The position numbers and the translations under genes are program-made. Shown here piece after piece: positions 15,987 through 25,410 of a stretch of DNA of 33,644 bases. A model generated the notes under the pieces. The model ran no database searches. It saw only the letters and a program-made list of their open reading frames with translations, and was not told the DNA's origin. The stretch is from Oculatella sp. LEGE 06141 (GTDB lineage: Bacteria; Cyanobacteriota; Cyanobacteriia; Elainellales; Elainellaceae): NCBI RefSeq assembly GCF_015207605.1, contig NZ_JADEWO010000064.1:1-33644 (forward strand), given 5' to 3'. Position 1 is the first letter of the stretch, and the number at the start of each line of letters is the position of its first letter.

Positions 15987-17192
15987 ATGGCTGAAACAGC
16001 AGATATTGTAGTGGTGGGTGGCGGTTGTATCGGAGCATCGATCGCCCTGCATCTGGCAGAACGAAAGGCCGGAAAAGTGCTGCTGCTCGAACAAAAGGAA
16101 CTGGCAAACGGGGCATCGGGTAAAGGGATTGGCATTATCCGCACGCATTACACCCATCCGGTATTGGCTGAGTTAGCCTATCGATCGCTTCAGCTTTTTC
16201 ACCACTTCAAAGAGCGGTTTGGAGGACATGATGCGGGCTTTTACCCTTGCGGCTATTACATCCTGGTTGGCGAATCGGATGTGGAAACGCTAGGGAGTAT
16301 CGTTTCGATGCATCAACCGCTGGGAATTAACGTGCGATTGGTGTCGCCAGACGAAGCGCAGGCCGAAGTCCCGTTTTTGCGGATTGATGATGTGGCAGCG
16401 GCGGCCTATGAACCAGACTCAGGCTATGGTAGCCCCCCTCTGACGACGATCGCCCTGGCGAATCGCGCCCGTGAACTGGGGGCAGAGATTCGGACACACA
16501 CACCCGTACTGAATATTCAACTCGACCTGGAGGGGCGTGTTGAAGCCGTTGTTACCCCCACCGGAGCGATCGCCACTCGCACCGTAATTGACTGCGTTGG
16601 CCCGTGGGCGAAGCAATTCACAGCACCGCTGGGTTTGCCGTTTCCAGTTAAGCCCGTGGTGGAGCATGTTGTGGTAATGGAACGCCCCGCTGACTATGCT
16701 GCATCGCATCCAGTGGTTTCGGATTTAGTGAACCTGTGCTACATCCGCTCTGATGCTGGGCAACCCTATACGCGCATTGGCAACTCTGACCCGAAATACC
16801 ATCCCCAATTTAGCCTCGACAGCGCTGATGACTTTAACGGCCAACGGTTTCCCAACATTTGCGAGACGCTGCGCCAGAAGCTGATTCATCGCTGTCCTGT
16901 TTTAGGTACTGCCCCCACTGTAGAAACCTATTCTGGAATTTGGGGAATTACACCAGATTACCAGCCGATTATCGATCGCCTCAACCACGTTCCTGGACTC
17001 TACTGCGCGGTAGGTTTTAGCGGCCACGGATATAAACTCAGCCCGATCGTGGGCGATTTGATGAGCCAGTTTGTGCTGGGGGATGTGAACGAGCAGGTTC
17101 ACCTGCTAGACATTTTTCGCTTTAGTCGGTTTCAGGACAACAATTTGGTCAAGCCACCCATTAGCTATGCCAACGCAGGGGGGTTACGCTAA
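15987..17192 (+). CDS. FAD-dependent oxidoreductase, DAO family (sarcosine oxidase beta-like)
   Basis: A 401-aa flavoprotein of the D-amino-acid-oxidase superfamily. The N-terminal Rossmann motif is DIVVVGGGCIGASIALHLAE (residues 6-25), followed by the flavin-ribose acidic end LLLEQ and the ANGASGKGIGIIRTHY segment that normally covers FAD. The C-terminal GFSGHGYKLSPIVGDL is the hallmark of sarcosine/dimethylglycine-type oxidoreductases. It probably oxidises a secondary or N-methyl amine, with the acceptor unknown. ATG 15987 follows GGGGATGGAG. Its promoter region holds the MITE, and it is divergent from the GlnT-like gene, suggesting shared control. Confidence 0.88.
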   Translation: MAETADIVVVGGGCIGASIALHLAERKAGKVLLLEQKELANGASGKGIGIIRTHYTHPVLAELAYRSLQLFHHFKERFGGHDAGFYPCGYYILVGESDVETLGSIVSMHQPLGINVRLVSPDEAQAEVPFLRIDDVAAAAYEPDSGYGSPPLTTIALANRARELGAEIRTHTPVLNIQLDLEGRVEAVVTPTGAIATRTVIDCVGPWAKQFTAPLGLPFPVKPVVEHVVVMERPADYAASHPVVSDLVNLCYIRSDAGQPYTRIGNSDPKYHPQFSLDSADDFNGQRFPNICETLRQKLIHRCPVLGTAPTVETYSGIWGITPDYQPIIDRLNHVPGLYCAVGFSGHGYKLSPIVGDLMSQFVLGDVNEQVHLLDIFRFSRFQDNNLVKPPISYANAGGLR

Positions 17193-17206
17193 ATACCAGG
17201 CCGGGG

Positions 17207-17677
17207 TCAGAGGCTAGTGTCTGCTCTGGTTTGAGCCTGCTCCTCAGGGTTAGGTTCAGCCGCAAAATAGGGCTGACACGCATCTGAATCGCACACCGGG
17301 TAGGGAGACTCATAAAGACTGGAGCGTTTGCCGAACAGCGTATAACGGTTGTCGCGAACCTGTTCATAGACGCGATCGCCCATCCACTTTAAGCCCGGCA
17401 AGTTTCGGTAAGCAGCGACAAATAAATCCCCAGAGGGCAATAACCGCCCAATCTCTTCAGCCGCGTTACTGCCCTGCCAGCGACGGTTGGGGTGTTCAGC
17501 GTCAATCAAAATCATGCCCAATTCACAGTCTTGAGCCGTAATTTCGTAGCGATCGAGCGTTTGCTGATGTTGCATCGGCACATATTGAAACTGGGTTCCC
17601 TGGTCTAAGTGTTCAAGCAGCCTGACTAACGTGACACAGAGATTGCAGTTGCCGTCATAAATTACAACGTGGGTCAT
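17207..17677 (-). CDS. DCC family thiol-disulfide oxidoreductase-like protein (DUF393)
   Basis: A 156-aa protein opening MTHVVIYDGNCNLCVTLVRL. The D8-x2-C11-x2-C14 (DGNCNLC) signature is that of the DCC/DUF393 family, a thioredoxin-like group predicted to act on disulfides. The core continues WQGSNAAEEIGRLLP and YRNLPGLKWMGDRVYE. A second cysteine pair, PVCDSDACQP, lies near the C-terminus. It converges on the FAD oxidoreductase gene with a 14-bp gap. Function in the cell is not established. Confidence 0.88.
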   Translation of the reverse strand: MTHVVIYDGNCNLCVTLVRLLEHLDQGTQFQYVPMQHQQTLDRYEITAQDCELGMILIDAEHPNRRWQGSNAAEEIGRLLPSGDLFVAAYRNLPGLKWMGDRVYEQVRDNRYTLFGKRSSLYESPYPVCDSDACQPYFAAEPNPEEQAQTRADTSL

Positions 17678-17855
17678 GAGTTGGCATACCAGAGATACAG
17701 GTCTTACTTACTAGTGTGAATAGATACTGGCGATTTGTGGAACAATTGGCTGCGGCAATTTGAGGCGAAAGCGGTTTATCCAGTGCCAGAACAGTGCCAG
17801 AACCAAGCATTGAAGCGCCAGCCGAAACAGACAACGGAATGGCTCTGTGCAACCC

Positions 17856-17888
17856 CTTAACCTAACCTTTACAGAACTGCTGTAAGAT
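17856..17888 (+). promoter_or_regulatory. Pho box upstream of the first pst operon
   Basis: CTTAACCTAAC (17856-17866) is followed directly by CTTTACAGAAC (17867-17877) and a weaker TGCTGTAAGAT (17878-17888). They are 11-bp-period repeats with the CTTAACCT-like core bound by the SphR/PhoB-type response regulator in cyanobacteria. The box ends 43 bp before the pstS start, a sensible position for activation under phosphate limitation. Confidence 0.72.
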
Positions 17889-17931
17889 TCGGTACGTTTA
17901 TGCGACATGCGATCCAGGCATCAGAATTACT

Positions 17932-19023
17932 ATGTTGTTCCAATTTCGTTCCAAGCGTTTGGCATATCTTGCTGGCTCACTAGCGTTGACTCTTGTTGTA
18001 TCGGCTTGTGCCGGAGGTAATCAGGGCACGAATGGGGGCGCAGAATCTCCAGCGGCTGGTGGTACAGAAGGCGGCAACCTGAGCGGTTCGATTGCCGTTG
18101 ACGGTTCCAGCACCGTTTTCCCAGTTTCGGAAGCCATGGCAGAAGAGTTCATGGCTGCTAATTCGGGTGTTCAAGTTACCGTTGGTTCGTCGGGTACGGG
18201 TGGCGGATTTGAAAAGTTTTGCCGTGGTGAAACCCAGGTTTCTAATGCGTCTCGTCCGATTGAACAAGATGAAGCTCAAGCGTGTCAGGATGCTGGCATT
18301 GAATTTGTTGAGTTACCCATTGCTCAAGACGCATTGACGATTGTCGTCAACCCCCAAAACGATTGGGCTGAGTGTTTGACGGTTGAAGAGCTCTCCACCA
18401 TGTGGGCACCCGACGCTCAAGGTACTATTTCCAGATGGAATCAGGTGAATCCTGAGTTTCCCGATCAGCCCTTGACCCTTTACGGGCCTGGAACAGACTC
18501 CGGTACCTTTGACTATTTCACCGATGAAATTAACGGTGAAGAAGGAGCCAGCCGAGGAGATTACACGGCGAGTGAAGATGACAACGTGATTGTTCAGGGT
18601 GTTAGTAACGACCCAAATGCCCTGGGTTATTTCGGTTTTGCCTACTATGAAGAGAATCAGGATGCTCTCAAGGCTGTTCAGATTGATGGTGGGGAAGGCT
18701 GTGTGGCTCCCAGTGCTGAAACCGTCTTAGACAGCACCTATACACCCCTTTCTCGTCCGTTGTTCATCTACATCAGCCAAAACGCGATCGAAGAACGTCC
18801 TGAAGTGCAGGCGTTTGCCGAGTTTTACTTAAGCCAGGACAATGCATCGTTAGTTGAGGAAGTGGGATACATTCCCCTCAGTGACGAACTGTATCAGGCT
18901 GCATTAGCTCGTGTGCAAAATGATGTCACGGGTAGCGTCTTTGGCGCAGGTGCAACAGACTATAGCCTTGCCGATTTTGCGGAGCAGGGTGCTGGCGGCG
19001 GCGCTTCTCCTAGCCCGCAATAA
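17932..19023 (+). CDS. pstS: Phosphate-binding lipoprotein PstS, SphX/Bacillus-type
   Basis: A 363-aa periplasmic substrate-binding protein of a phosphate ABC importer. A signal sequence ends in a lipobox LVVSAC, with C26 as the lipidated residue, followed by a Gly/Ala-rich linker. The binding domain starts [20 protein letters not shown] and contains [17 protein letters not shown] and [12 protein letters not shown], the phosphate-binding loops of the SphX and Gram-positive type. Four cysteines (FCRGE, EACQD-like, ECLTVE, GEGCVAP) probably form two disulfides. It is the first gene of operon 1 and separated from pstC by a strong hairpin. Confidence 0.93.
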   Translation: MLFQFRSKRLAYLAGSLALTLVVSACAGGNQGTNGGAESPAAGGTEGGNLSGSIAVDGSSTVFPVSEAMAEEFMAANSGVQVTVGSSGTGGGFEKFCRGETQVSNASRPIEQDEAQACQDAGIEFVELPIAQDALTIVVNPQNDWAECLTVEELSTMWAPDAQGTISRWNQVNPEFPDQPLTLYGPGTDSGTFDYFTDEINGEEGASRGDYTASEDDNVIVQGVSNDPNALGYFGFAYYEENQDALKAVQIDGGEGCVAPSAETVLDSTYTPLSRPLFIYISQNAIEERPEVQAFAEFYLSQDNASLVEEVGYIPLSDELYQAALARVQNDVTGSVFGAGATDYSLADFAEQGAGGGASPSPQ

Positions 19024-19036
19024 ACGGGTTTGAACG

Positions 19037-19083
19037 GGCGATCGCACCTCTGCACCTTTCTAAAGGCATGAGGTGCGATCGCC
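19037..19083 (+). promoter_or_regulatory. Intercistronic hairpin between pstS and pstC (operon 1)
   Basis: GGCGATCGCACCT (19037-19049) and AGGTGCGATCGCC (19071-19083) are a perfect 13-bp stem. The 21-nt loop contains a nested CCTTT-CT-AAAGG. There is no T-run, so full termination is unlikely. Such hairpins downstream of binding-protein genes commonly stabilise the upstream mRNA or attenuate read-through. Both arms contain the GCGATCGC palindrome. Confidence 0.65.
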
Positions 19084-19151
19084 ATTAAGTCTTGCTGCAT
19101 CAATTGAATTAACCCTGTCCAAGCTGCACACTTTCTCCCCCCCCTGCCAAT

Positions 19152-20096
19152 ATGAGCAGTAGTCCACTTCCACCCGATCAGGCCACCACAAACAACCTGT
19201 GGAAGCCGAACCGAAATTTGAACAGACGGGTAGAGCAAATTGTCAAACTCATCTTCGGAGCGTTTGCGTTTGTCTCTATTGCCACTACCGTTGGTATTGT
19301 TTTAAGCCTTATTTTTGAGACGGTTGGATTTTTTCAGGAAATCCCGCTGTGGCGATTTTTGACCGATACCCAGTGGACACCTCTATTCGTCAACCCGCAA
19401 TATGGCATCCTCGTTCTTCTGAGCGCTACGTTTCTCACGTCGTTGATTGCGCTACTGGTTGCCATTCCGCTCGGTTTGTTGGCGGCTATTTACCTGAGTG
19501 AGTACGCTCCTCGCAAACTGCGCGCCTGGCTCAAGCCAATCCTGGAGATTTTAGCTGGAGTGCCAACCGTTGTTTTTGGCTATTTTGCGCTGCTGTTTGT
19601 CACTCCAATTTTGCGAGCTTTCATTCCTGGGCTGCAAGCGTTTAATGCAATGAGCGCTGGCGTTGTAATGGGTTTCGCAATTTTACCAACGATCGCTTCT
19701 CTGAGTGAAGATGCCATTTATGCCGTTCCCAGCAGCCTAAGACAAGGATCTTATGCCATTGGCGCAACGAAGCGTGAAACCATCACGGGCGTAGTTCTTC
19801 CGGCTGCTCTGTCTGGCATTGTGGCATCCTTTGTTCTGGGTATTGCTCGCGCCGTGGGTGAAACGATGATTGTAACCATTGCGGCTGGGGCACGACCGGT
19901 TCTGACGCTGGATCCCAGGGTTCCGATTCAAACAATGACCTCATTCATTGTGCAGGTGAGTTTAGGCGATACGCCAACGGGTTCGCTTGCGTACAGAACT
20001 CTATTTGCAGTTGGCTTTACGCTGTTTCTGATTACATTTGCTCTAAACATTTTTAGCTTCTGGTTTGTTCGCCGTTTCCGGGAGAAGTACGAATGA
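19152..20096 (+). CDS. pstC: Phosphate ABC transporter permease PstC (system 1)
   Basis: A 314-aa inner-membrane permease with about six hydrophobic segments. The PstC features are TVGIVLSLIFETVGFFQE at the first helix, ILAGVPTVVFGYFAL in the middle, and the EAA loop SSLRQGSYAIGATKRETITG that contacts the ATPase. The C-terminus overlaps the pstA start by four bases (ATGA), indicating translational coupling. It differs markedly from the second PstC in this window. Confidence 0.93.
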   Translation: MSSSPLPPDQATTNNLWKPNRNLNRRVEQIVKLIFGAFAFVSIATTVGIVLSLIFETVGFFQEIPLWRFLTDTQWTPLFVNPQYGILVLLSATFLTSLIALLVAIPLGLLAAIYLSEYAPRKLRAWLKPILEILAGVPTVVFGYFALLFVTPILRAFIPGLQAFNAMSAGVVMGFAILPTIASLSEDAIYAVPSSLRQGSYAIGATKRETITGVVLPAALSGIVASFVLGIARAVGETMIVTIAAGARPVLTLDPRVPIQTMTSFIVQVSLGDTPTGSLAYRTLFAVGFTLFLITFALNIFSFWFVRRFREKYE

Positions 20097-21034
20097 CCGC
20101 ACATGAACCGAGCCTTTTGGGAAACAATCTCCCCGATCCACAGGAAAAGCGGTTTGACCTCAACCTGTCGGGTCGATATCGGCTGGACAAGATTTTTGCG
20201 ATCGCCACTCTAATTGCGACCATTTCTGGCGTAGTTGTCCTGCTCCTGCTGCTGTTTGACATACTGTCAGACGGGCTTCAGTTCCTGAACTGGAACTTTC
20301 TTAGCAGCTATCCCTCGCGATCGCCAGAACGAGCCGGAATTTTGTCTCCACTGGTGGGCACTGTCTGGCTTCTAGTGCTGACTGCTTTGATCACCTTCCC
20401 TCTGGGTGTAGGAGCCGGAATATTTCTGGAGGAGTTCTCCAGCCCAGATAGCTGGTACGCCAAACTGGTTGAAATTAACATCAACAACTTAGCGGCGGTT
20501 CCTTCCATCATCTATGGTTTGCTAGGGTTACAGGTGTTTGTCCGTATTTTGGTTGGCATCACGGGTGGGCGTAGTGTTTTGGCAGGGGCGTTGACCCTCT
20601 CACTACTGGTATTGCCCATCGTGATTGTGTCAACCCGTGAAGCGCTGCGAGCCGTATCGAGCAGTTTGCGTCAGGGTGGGCTGGCGCTTGGAGCCACGCG
20701 CTGGCAGGTGGTTCGCGAACATGTTTTTCCGCTGGCACTTCCCGGAATTTTAACCGGAATGATCTTGGCACTGTCGCGGGCGATCGGTGAAACTGCACCG
20801 CTGATTACTCTAGGAGCGCTCACCTTTATCGCCTTTCTGCCACCGCTCTCACCAGCAGGCTTGCAAAGTTCGTTTACGGCACTGCCGATTCAGATTTATA
20901 ACTGGGTGTCGCGTCCGCAGGTTGATTTTCACAACCTTGCCGCATCGGGAATCATCGTTTTGATGGTCGTTCTGCTGCTGATGAACACAACCGCTATTCT
21001 GTTGCGTAACCGATTTCAAAAGACTCGAATCTAG
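20093..21034 (+). CDS. pstA: Phosphate ABC transporter permease PstA (system 1)
   Basis: A 313-aa permease, partner of PstC. A cytoplasmic N-terminal tail is followed by a long first helix (TLIATISGVVVLLLLLFDIL). NNLAAVPSIIYGLLGLQVF is the typical PstA motif, and the EAA loop is SSLRQGGLALGATRWQVVRE. GETAPLITLGALTF near the end is also characteristic. The start overlaps the pstC stop. Confidence 0.93.
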   Translation: MTAHEPSLLGNNLPDPQEKRFDLNLSGRYRLDKIFAIATLIATISGVVVLLLLLFDILSDGLQFLNWNFLSSYPSRSPERAGILSPLVGTVWLLVLTALITFPLGVGAGIFLEEFSSPDSWYAKLVEININNLAAVPSIIYGLLGLQVFVRILVGITGGRSVLAGALTLSLLVLPIVIVSTREALRAVSSSLRQGGLALGATRWQVVREHVFPLALPGILTGMILALSRAIGETAPLITLGALTFIAFLPPLSPAGLQSSFTALPIQIYNWVSRPQVDFHNLAASGIIVLMVVLLLMNTTAILLRNRFQKTRI

Positions 21035-21127
21035 CCACGCTGTTGGTGTGAAATGCTACTGTCAAAATGAAGCGTTTCGCCTTGATGCTATCGACACTCC
21101 CTGTAGATTTATACCTATCCCTCTGCC

Positions 21128-21943
21128 ATGCAATCCAATCCTACAAACACTACCCATCCTGCCTCTGTTGGCACAGCACTCAGGGCTGAAAACGTCAACG
21201 TTTACTACGGCTCCTTTCTGGCGGTTCGCAATGTCAACCTGGACATTCCCGCAAACAAGATCACAGCGTTGATTGGCCCATCGGGCTGTGGCAAGAGTAC
21301 CGTTCTCAGATGCTTCGATCGCCTGAATGACCTGATTCCGAGTTGCCGGGTCGAAGGCCGAATCACCTTTCTTGGCAAAGACCTCTACGACAAAAAGGTG
21401 GATGTGGTTGAAGTTCGTCGCCGCATTGGTATGGTGTTTCAAAAGCCCAACCCCTTTTCTAAATCCATCTACGAAAATATTGCCTTTGGCGCTCGAATCA
21501 ACGGCTACCGGGGCGACATGGATGAGCTGGTGGAGCGATCGCTGCGTGGCGCAGCGCTTTGGGATGAAGTTAAGGACAAGCTCAAGGAAAGCGGCTATTC
21601 CCTATCGGGTGGACAGCAACAGCGGCTCTGCATCGCCAGGGCATTGGCAGTTGAGCCAGAAATTTTGTTGATGGACGAGCCGTGTTCGGCTCTTGACCCC
21701 ATTTCCACCCTGCGGGTAGAAGACTTGATGCATGAACTGAAGCAAAAATACACGATGGTGATTGTGACGCACAACATGCAGCAAGCCTCCCGTGTGTCTG
21801 ATATGACAGCTTTCTTCAATGCAGAAGCTACGGAAAGCGGTGGCAAAGTTGGCTATTTGGTTGAATACGACAACACCGACAAGATCTTCAGTAATCCGGT
21901 AGAGCAGGCGACGCAAGACTATGTTAGCGGTCGTTTCGGCTAA
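21128..21943 (+). CDS. pstB: Phosphate ABC transporter ATP-binding protein PstB (system 1)
   Basis: A 271-aa ATPase. Walker A is GPSGCGKST (50-58), the Q-loop FQKPNPF (104-110), the ABC signature LSGGQ (159-163), Walker B ILLMDEP (179-185), and the switch His is in [28 protein letters not shown] and the C-terminal QDYVSGRFG are PstB hallmarks. It lies 94 bp after pstA and closes operon 1; a clear terminator follows. Confidence 0.95.
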   Translation: MQSNPTNTTHPASVGTALRAENVNVYYGSFLAVRNVNLDIPANKITALIGPSGCGKSTVLRCFDRLNDLIPSCRVEGRITFLGKDLYDKKVDVVEVRRRIGMVFQKPNPFSKSIYENIAFGARINGYRGDMDELVERSLRGAALWDEVKDKLKESGYSLSGGQQQRLCIARALAVEPEILLMDEPCSALDPISTLRVEDLMHELKQKYTMVIVTHNMQQASRVSDMTAFFNAEATESGGKVGYLVEYDNTDKIFSNPVEQATQDYVSGRFG

Positions 21944-22006
21944 CCTCATTTGCAGAGTTTGACCGTTTTGAAGCAATGTATCACTATCTTGATTGGCATC
22001 ATCACG

Positions 22007-22030
22007 CCTGGGATTTCCCAGGTTTTTTTT
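22007..22030 (+). terminator. Rho-independent terminator of the first pst operon
   Basis: CCTGGG-ATTT-CCCAGG (22007-22022) is followed at once by eight T (22023-22030). It is a compact textbook terminator that separates the two pst operons and sits just upstream of the second Pho box. Confidence 0.9.
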
Positions 22031-22052
22031 GCAGTTCACCCGTTTATTGAAC

Positions 22053-22085
22053 TTTAACTGCTGCTTTACCTTTTCTTAATGGGTC
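22053..22085 (+). promoter_or_regulatory. Pho box upstream of the second pst operon
   Basis: Three consecutive 11-bp units, TTTAACTGCTG (22053-22063), CTTTACCTTTT (22064-22074) and CTTAATGGGTC (22075-22085), each start with a TTTAAC/CTTTAC/CTTAAT core, as in SphR-bound cyanobacterial Pho boxes. The site lies 63 bp before the second pstS ATG and after the operon-1 terminator, so the second operon should have its own phosphate-regulated promoter. Confidence 0.72.
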
Positions 22086-22148
22086 ATCACTCTCTCGTCA
22101 TATTTGCTCTCGATACTACTGATGGACAGCAACGGTGACGAGGTAATT

Positions 22149-23240
22149 ATGAAATTGCAGAGACGAAGTGGGCTTTTCGCATTGGCAACCGTGCTTTCTG
22201 CGGGCATAGCCGCTTGTGGTCCCAGAACTGAAGCGCCGACCGCTGGCGAAGCTGGTGGGGGGCAAACCGCCAGCGGCGGGACGGTAGCGCTAAGTGGAGC
22301 GGGTGCTACATTCCCGGCACCTCTGTACCAGCGCTGGTTTGCGGCCTATAACAGCGATGTTGATTCTGGGGTACAGGTTAGCTATCAATCGGTTGGTAGC
22401 GGTGCCGGACTTGAGCAGTATATTAACGGCACGGTCGATTTTGGAGCCAGTGATGCCCCCATTACAGGCGATCGCCTGGAGTCGTTTCAGTCTGAGTACA
22501 ACGCTGAACCAATCCAGTTACCGATGGCAGGCGGCGCGGTGGTGTTGGCCTACAACTTGCCCCAAATTGAAGGCGAAGAATTGCGGCTCTCGCGCGAGGC
22601 GTATTGTGGGATTGTGACGGGCGAGATTACTACCTGGAACGACCCGGCGATCGCGGCTGAAAACGAAGGGCTAGACTTGCCCGCTCAGGAAATTGTCTTT
22701 GCCCATCGCTCTGACGGTAGCGGCACCACTTTCATTTTTGTCAATCACATTGATAGCGTTTGTCCGAATTGGGCGGCTGGTGTCGGCACCTCGGTAGACT
22801 GGCCTGCGGGGCAGGGCGGACAGGGCAACGAGGGCGTTTCTGGTCTAATTCAGCAGAACGAAGGGGCGATCGGCTACGTTGAGTTTGCCTACGCCAAGCT
22901 GAATGACATTCCAATGGCAACCTTGGAGAACAGCACTGGTAACTATATTGAACCGTCAGCCCAAACCGCATCGCTTGCGTTTGACGGCGAAGAAATTCCC
23001 GAAGACTTCGGGCTACTTGTACCCGATCCCACCAACGAAGGGGCATATCCCATTGCTGGGTTGACCTGGCTTATGGTGTATCCCCAATATGACGATCCGC
23101 AGCGGTGGCAAACCCTGAGAAATGTTATTGAGTGGTCGCTCACAGACGGACGTTCGATCGCCGAAGAACTCGATTATGTACCGATGCCAGACAGCATCGT
23201 TGAGCGGATCAGGACAGCTTTAGACGAAATTCAAGCCTGA
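22149..23240 (+). CDS. pstS: Phosphate-binding lipoprotein PstS, E. coli-type (system 2)
   Basis: A 363-aa binding protein from ATG 22149, chosen because it gives a proper signal peptide (MKLQRRSGLFALATVLSAGI, lipidated C23) and has GAGG upstream. An earlier TTG at 22104 is unlikely. The binding loops are those of E. coli PstS: GAGATFPAPLY (50-60), SVGSGAGLEQYI, VDFGASDAPI (96-105) and HRSDGSGTTF (186-195). It is clearly a different subfamily from the first PstS in the window. Differences in affinity between the two are likely but cannot be read from sequence. Confidence 0.93.
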   Translation: MKLQRRSGLFALATVLSAGIAACGPRTEAPTAGEAGGGQTASGGTVALSGAGATFPAPLYQRWFAAYNSDVDSGVQVSYQSVGSGAGLEQYINGTVDFGASDAPITGDRLESFQSEYNAEPIQLPMAGGAVVLAYNLPQIEGEELRLSREAYCGIVTGEITTWNDPAIAAENEGLDLPAQEIVFAHRSDGSGTTFIFVNHIDSVCPNWAAGVGTSVDWPAGQGGQGNEGVSGLIQQNEGAIGYVEFAYAKLNDIPMATLENSTGNYIEPSAQTASLAFDGEEIPEDFGLLVPDPTNEGAYPIAGLTWLMVYPQYDDPQRWQTLRNVIEWSLTDGRSIAEELDYVPMPDSIVERIRTALDEIQA

Positions 23241-23371
23241 CAACGGTTGGGTACCCCCTTGCAATCATCTTCCGACGCTATCACGGGTTGAAGATGATTG
23301 TAGGGGGCAGCACGATTGTGATCAACGTTAACGGTTGGAATGGCAAACAGCCAGTTTATGAGTGCAAAACT

Positions 23372-24337
23372 ATGAGTGCAGGAACCGAAGGAGCCACACA
23401 ATCGAACAGAGGCAGCTTAGAAAAACGCCTGAGCAAACAAAGCCTACTGGATCAGGGATTTTTCTGGCTGACGCTGGTTATGGCGATCGGCATAGCTGCC
23501 GTACTAGCCTTTGTGATCTATGAAATTGGCAGATCAGCATTGCCCGCCATTCAAACCTTTGGGTTGGGGTTTCTCTTTAGCACGACCTGGGATCCGGTGC
23601 AGAACGTCTACGGTGCCCTGCCGCAGATTTATGGCACGTTGGTCACCTCGGCGATCGCCCTGTTTCTGGCCGTGCCCATTGGAGTAGGAGTAGCGGTGTT
23701 TTTAACCGAAGACTTCGTTCCCGGCTATATTCGCACTCCCATTTCATTTGCGATCGAGCTAATTGTGGCGATTCCAAGCGTGGTGTTGGGTTTGTGGGGC
23801 ATTTTTGTCTTTATTCCGTTCATTCGCCCGTTCTATCAAGTTCTCAACAGCACGTTGGGCTGGATTCCGTTGTTTGCCGGGGTTCCCAGAGGATATAGCC
23901 TGCTGACACTCGGCATCATTTTGGCGATCATGATTGTTCCCATCATTATTTCCATTACGCGCGGCACCCTTTTGTCGTTGCCTCCCGAATTGCGGCAAGG
24001 CGCGATGGCAATGGGCGCAACCCGTTGGGAAACGATTATTCGAGTGCTGATTCCTGCCGGACTTTCTGGCATCATTGGCTCTGTGATGCTGGCGTTTGGG
24101 CGGGCAATGGGTGAAACAATGGTGGCAGCGATGCTGGTGGGCAACTCCAACCGCATCAGCATTTCGTTGATGAACCCAGGAGCGACTATCACATCGTTGA
24201 TTGCGTCACAGTTTGGCGAAGCCGGACGAACTCAAGTCGCCGCTTTGCTCTACTCCGGTTTGGTGCTGATGGTGTTGACGCTACTGGTTAACATCTTTGC
24301 CGAAATGATTATCAAGAAGTTCCAAAACGTTGAGTAG
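23372..24337 (+). CDS. pstC: Phosphate ABC transporter permease PstC (system 2)
   Basis: From ATG 23372 the protein is 321 aa; TTG/ATG choices up to 23288 would add a poorly conserved 28-residue lead. It has a cytoplasmic N-terminus (SLEKRLSKQSLLDQGF), then about six helices. GFLFSTTWDPVQNVYGALPQIYGTL is the periplasmic loop typical of E. coli-type PstC, followed by VPIGVGVAVFLTED, and the EAA loop PPELRQGAMAMGATRWETII. It belongs with the E. coli-type PstS encoded just upstream. Confidence 0.92.
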   Translation: MSAGTEGATQSNRGSLEKRLSKQSLLDQGFFWLTLVMAIGIAAVLAFVIYEIGRSALPAIQTFGLGFLFSTTWDPVQNVYGALPQIYGTLVTSAIALFLAVPIGVGVAVFLTEDFVPGYIRTPISFAIELIVAIPSVVLGLWGIFVFIPFIRPFYQVLNSTLGWIPLFAGVPRGYSLLTLGIILAIMIVPIIISITRGTLLSLPPELRQGAMAMGATRWETIIRVLIPAGLSGIIGSVMLAFGRAMGETMVAAMLVGNSNRISISLMNPGATITSLIASQFGEAGRTQVAALLYSGLVLMVLTLLVNIFAEMIIKKFQNVE

Positions 24338-24476
24338 GCTAACGTCTACTTGAATTGAGCAAGACCTGGAGAGGCAGATTGGCGATCGCCGCTGGCATCA
24401 AGTCATTACTCCAACCCTGCCGTTCCTGGCTCCATCCTGGCTCTCCCTTCTCCCAATCCTCTTTCTTCAACAGGAT

Positions 24477-25370
24477 ATGACTACCCCATTAAACGATGCT
24501 CTCCCGGCAGTTGAACCGATTGACTTGACGCGATCGAAAACCTCTAGCAAAACGATCATGAGTGTGTCGTTAACGGTCATCACCGGGTTTTTTACCCTGC
24601 TGGTGCTAGCGCCGCTGGTTGCTGTTGTTTTTGATGTCGCCCGTGAAGGCTTACCGCGATTGGGATTGGAATCGTTCACCGAACTGCCACCGCCACCCGG
24701 ACTCACAGACGGTGGGTTTGGTCATGCCATTGTTGGCTCACTCATTACACTGGGCATTGCTACCGCCTTCAGCACTCCGTTTGGCATCTTAGCCGCGATT
24801 TACCTGTCGGAGTTTGGCCGGGGCAGCCGCGTTGCTTACTGGGTACGATTCTCTGCTAACGTGTTAACGGGCGTTCCAGCCATTTTGGCGGGGCTATTTG
24901 CCTACAGCCTTGTGGTTGCAACCATGGGCAACTTTTCGGCATTTGCCGGAGGGGTAGCGCTGGCGGTGCTGATGCTTCCCATTGTGATGAGAACGGCAGA
25001 AGAAGGATTAATGCTAATTCCACATGAGGTGCGGTTGGCTGCACTTGGAATTGGAGCAACCCGGTTTCAAACCATTACACAAATTGTTTTACCTGCGGCA
25101 CTCCCTGCGATCGCCACGGCGGTTACCCTGGCACTGGCACGCGCCGCAGGCGAAGCCGCGCCGCTATTGTTCACCGCTTTAAACAACAACTTCTGGTCAA
25201 CCGATGCCTTTGCGCCGATCGCAACGCTTCCCGTTTTAATCTATTTCTTCGCCATCATTCCCTTTCGGGCGCAGCAAGAACTGGCCTGGGCAGCAGCACT
25301 TGTTCTGTTAGGAATTGTACTGATTGTGAGTATTGTGGCTCGCCTGATTGCTCGCCAGAAAAAGTACTGA
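24477..25370 (+). CDS. pstA: Phosphate ABC transporter permease PstA (system 2)
   Basis: A 297-aa permease with a first helix [20 protein letters not shown], then [37 protein letters not shown], and the EAA loop [20 protein letters not shown]. The late motif [16 protein letters not shown] is the PstA counterpart of GETAPL. The gap of 139 bp after pstC has no visible terminator. The start follows AGGAT at 24471-24476. Confidence 0.92.
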   Translation: MTTPLNDALPAVEPIDLTRSKTSSKTIMSVSLTVITGFFTLLVLAPLVAVVFDVAREGLPRLGLESFTELPPPPGLTDGGFGHAIVGSLITLGIATAFSTPFGILAAIYLSEFGRGSRVAYWVRFSANVLTGVPAILAGLFAYSLVVATMGNFSAFAGGVALAVLMLPIVMRTAEEGLMLIPHEVRLAALGIGATRFQTITQIVLPAALPAIATAVTLALARAAGEAAPLLFTALNNNFWSTDAFAPIATLPVLIYFFAIIPFRAQQELAWAAALVLLGIVLIVSIVARLIARQKKY

Positions 25371-25410
25371 GTTAGCCCCTGTCCCCTGCCAATCGACGAG
25401 GTTTTTTTCC

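Noticed and set aside
25348-25410. Longer TTG-started version of the second pstB
   Set aside because: It would overlap the end of pstA and add a non-conserved 21-residue lead; the ATG at 25411 has GAGG upstream and matches the family N-terminus.
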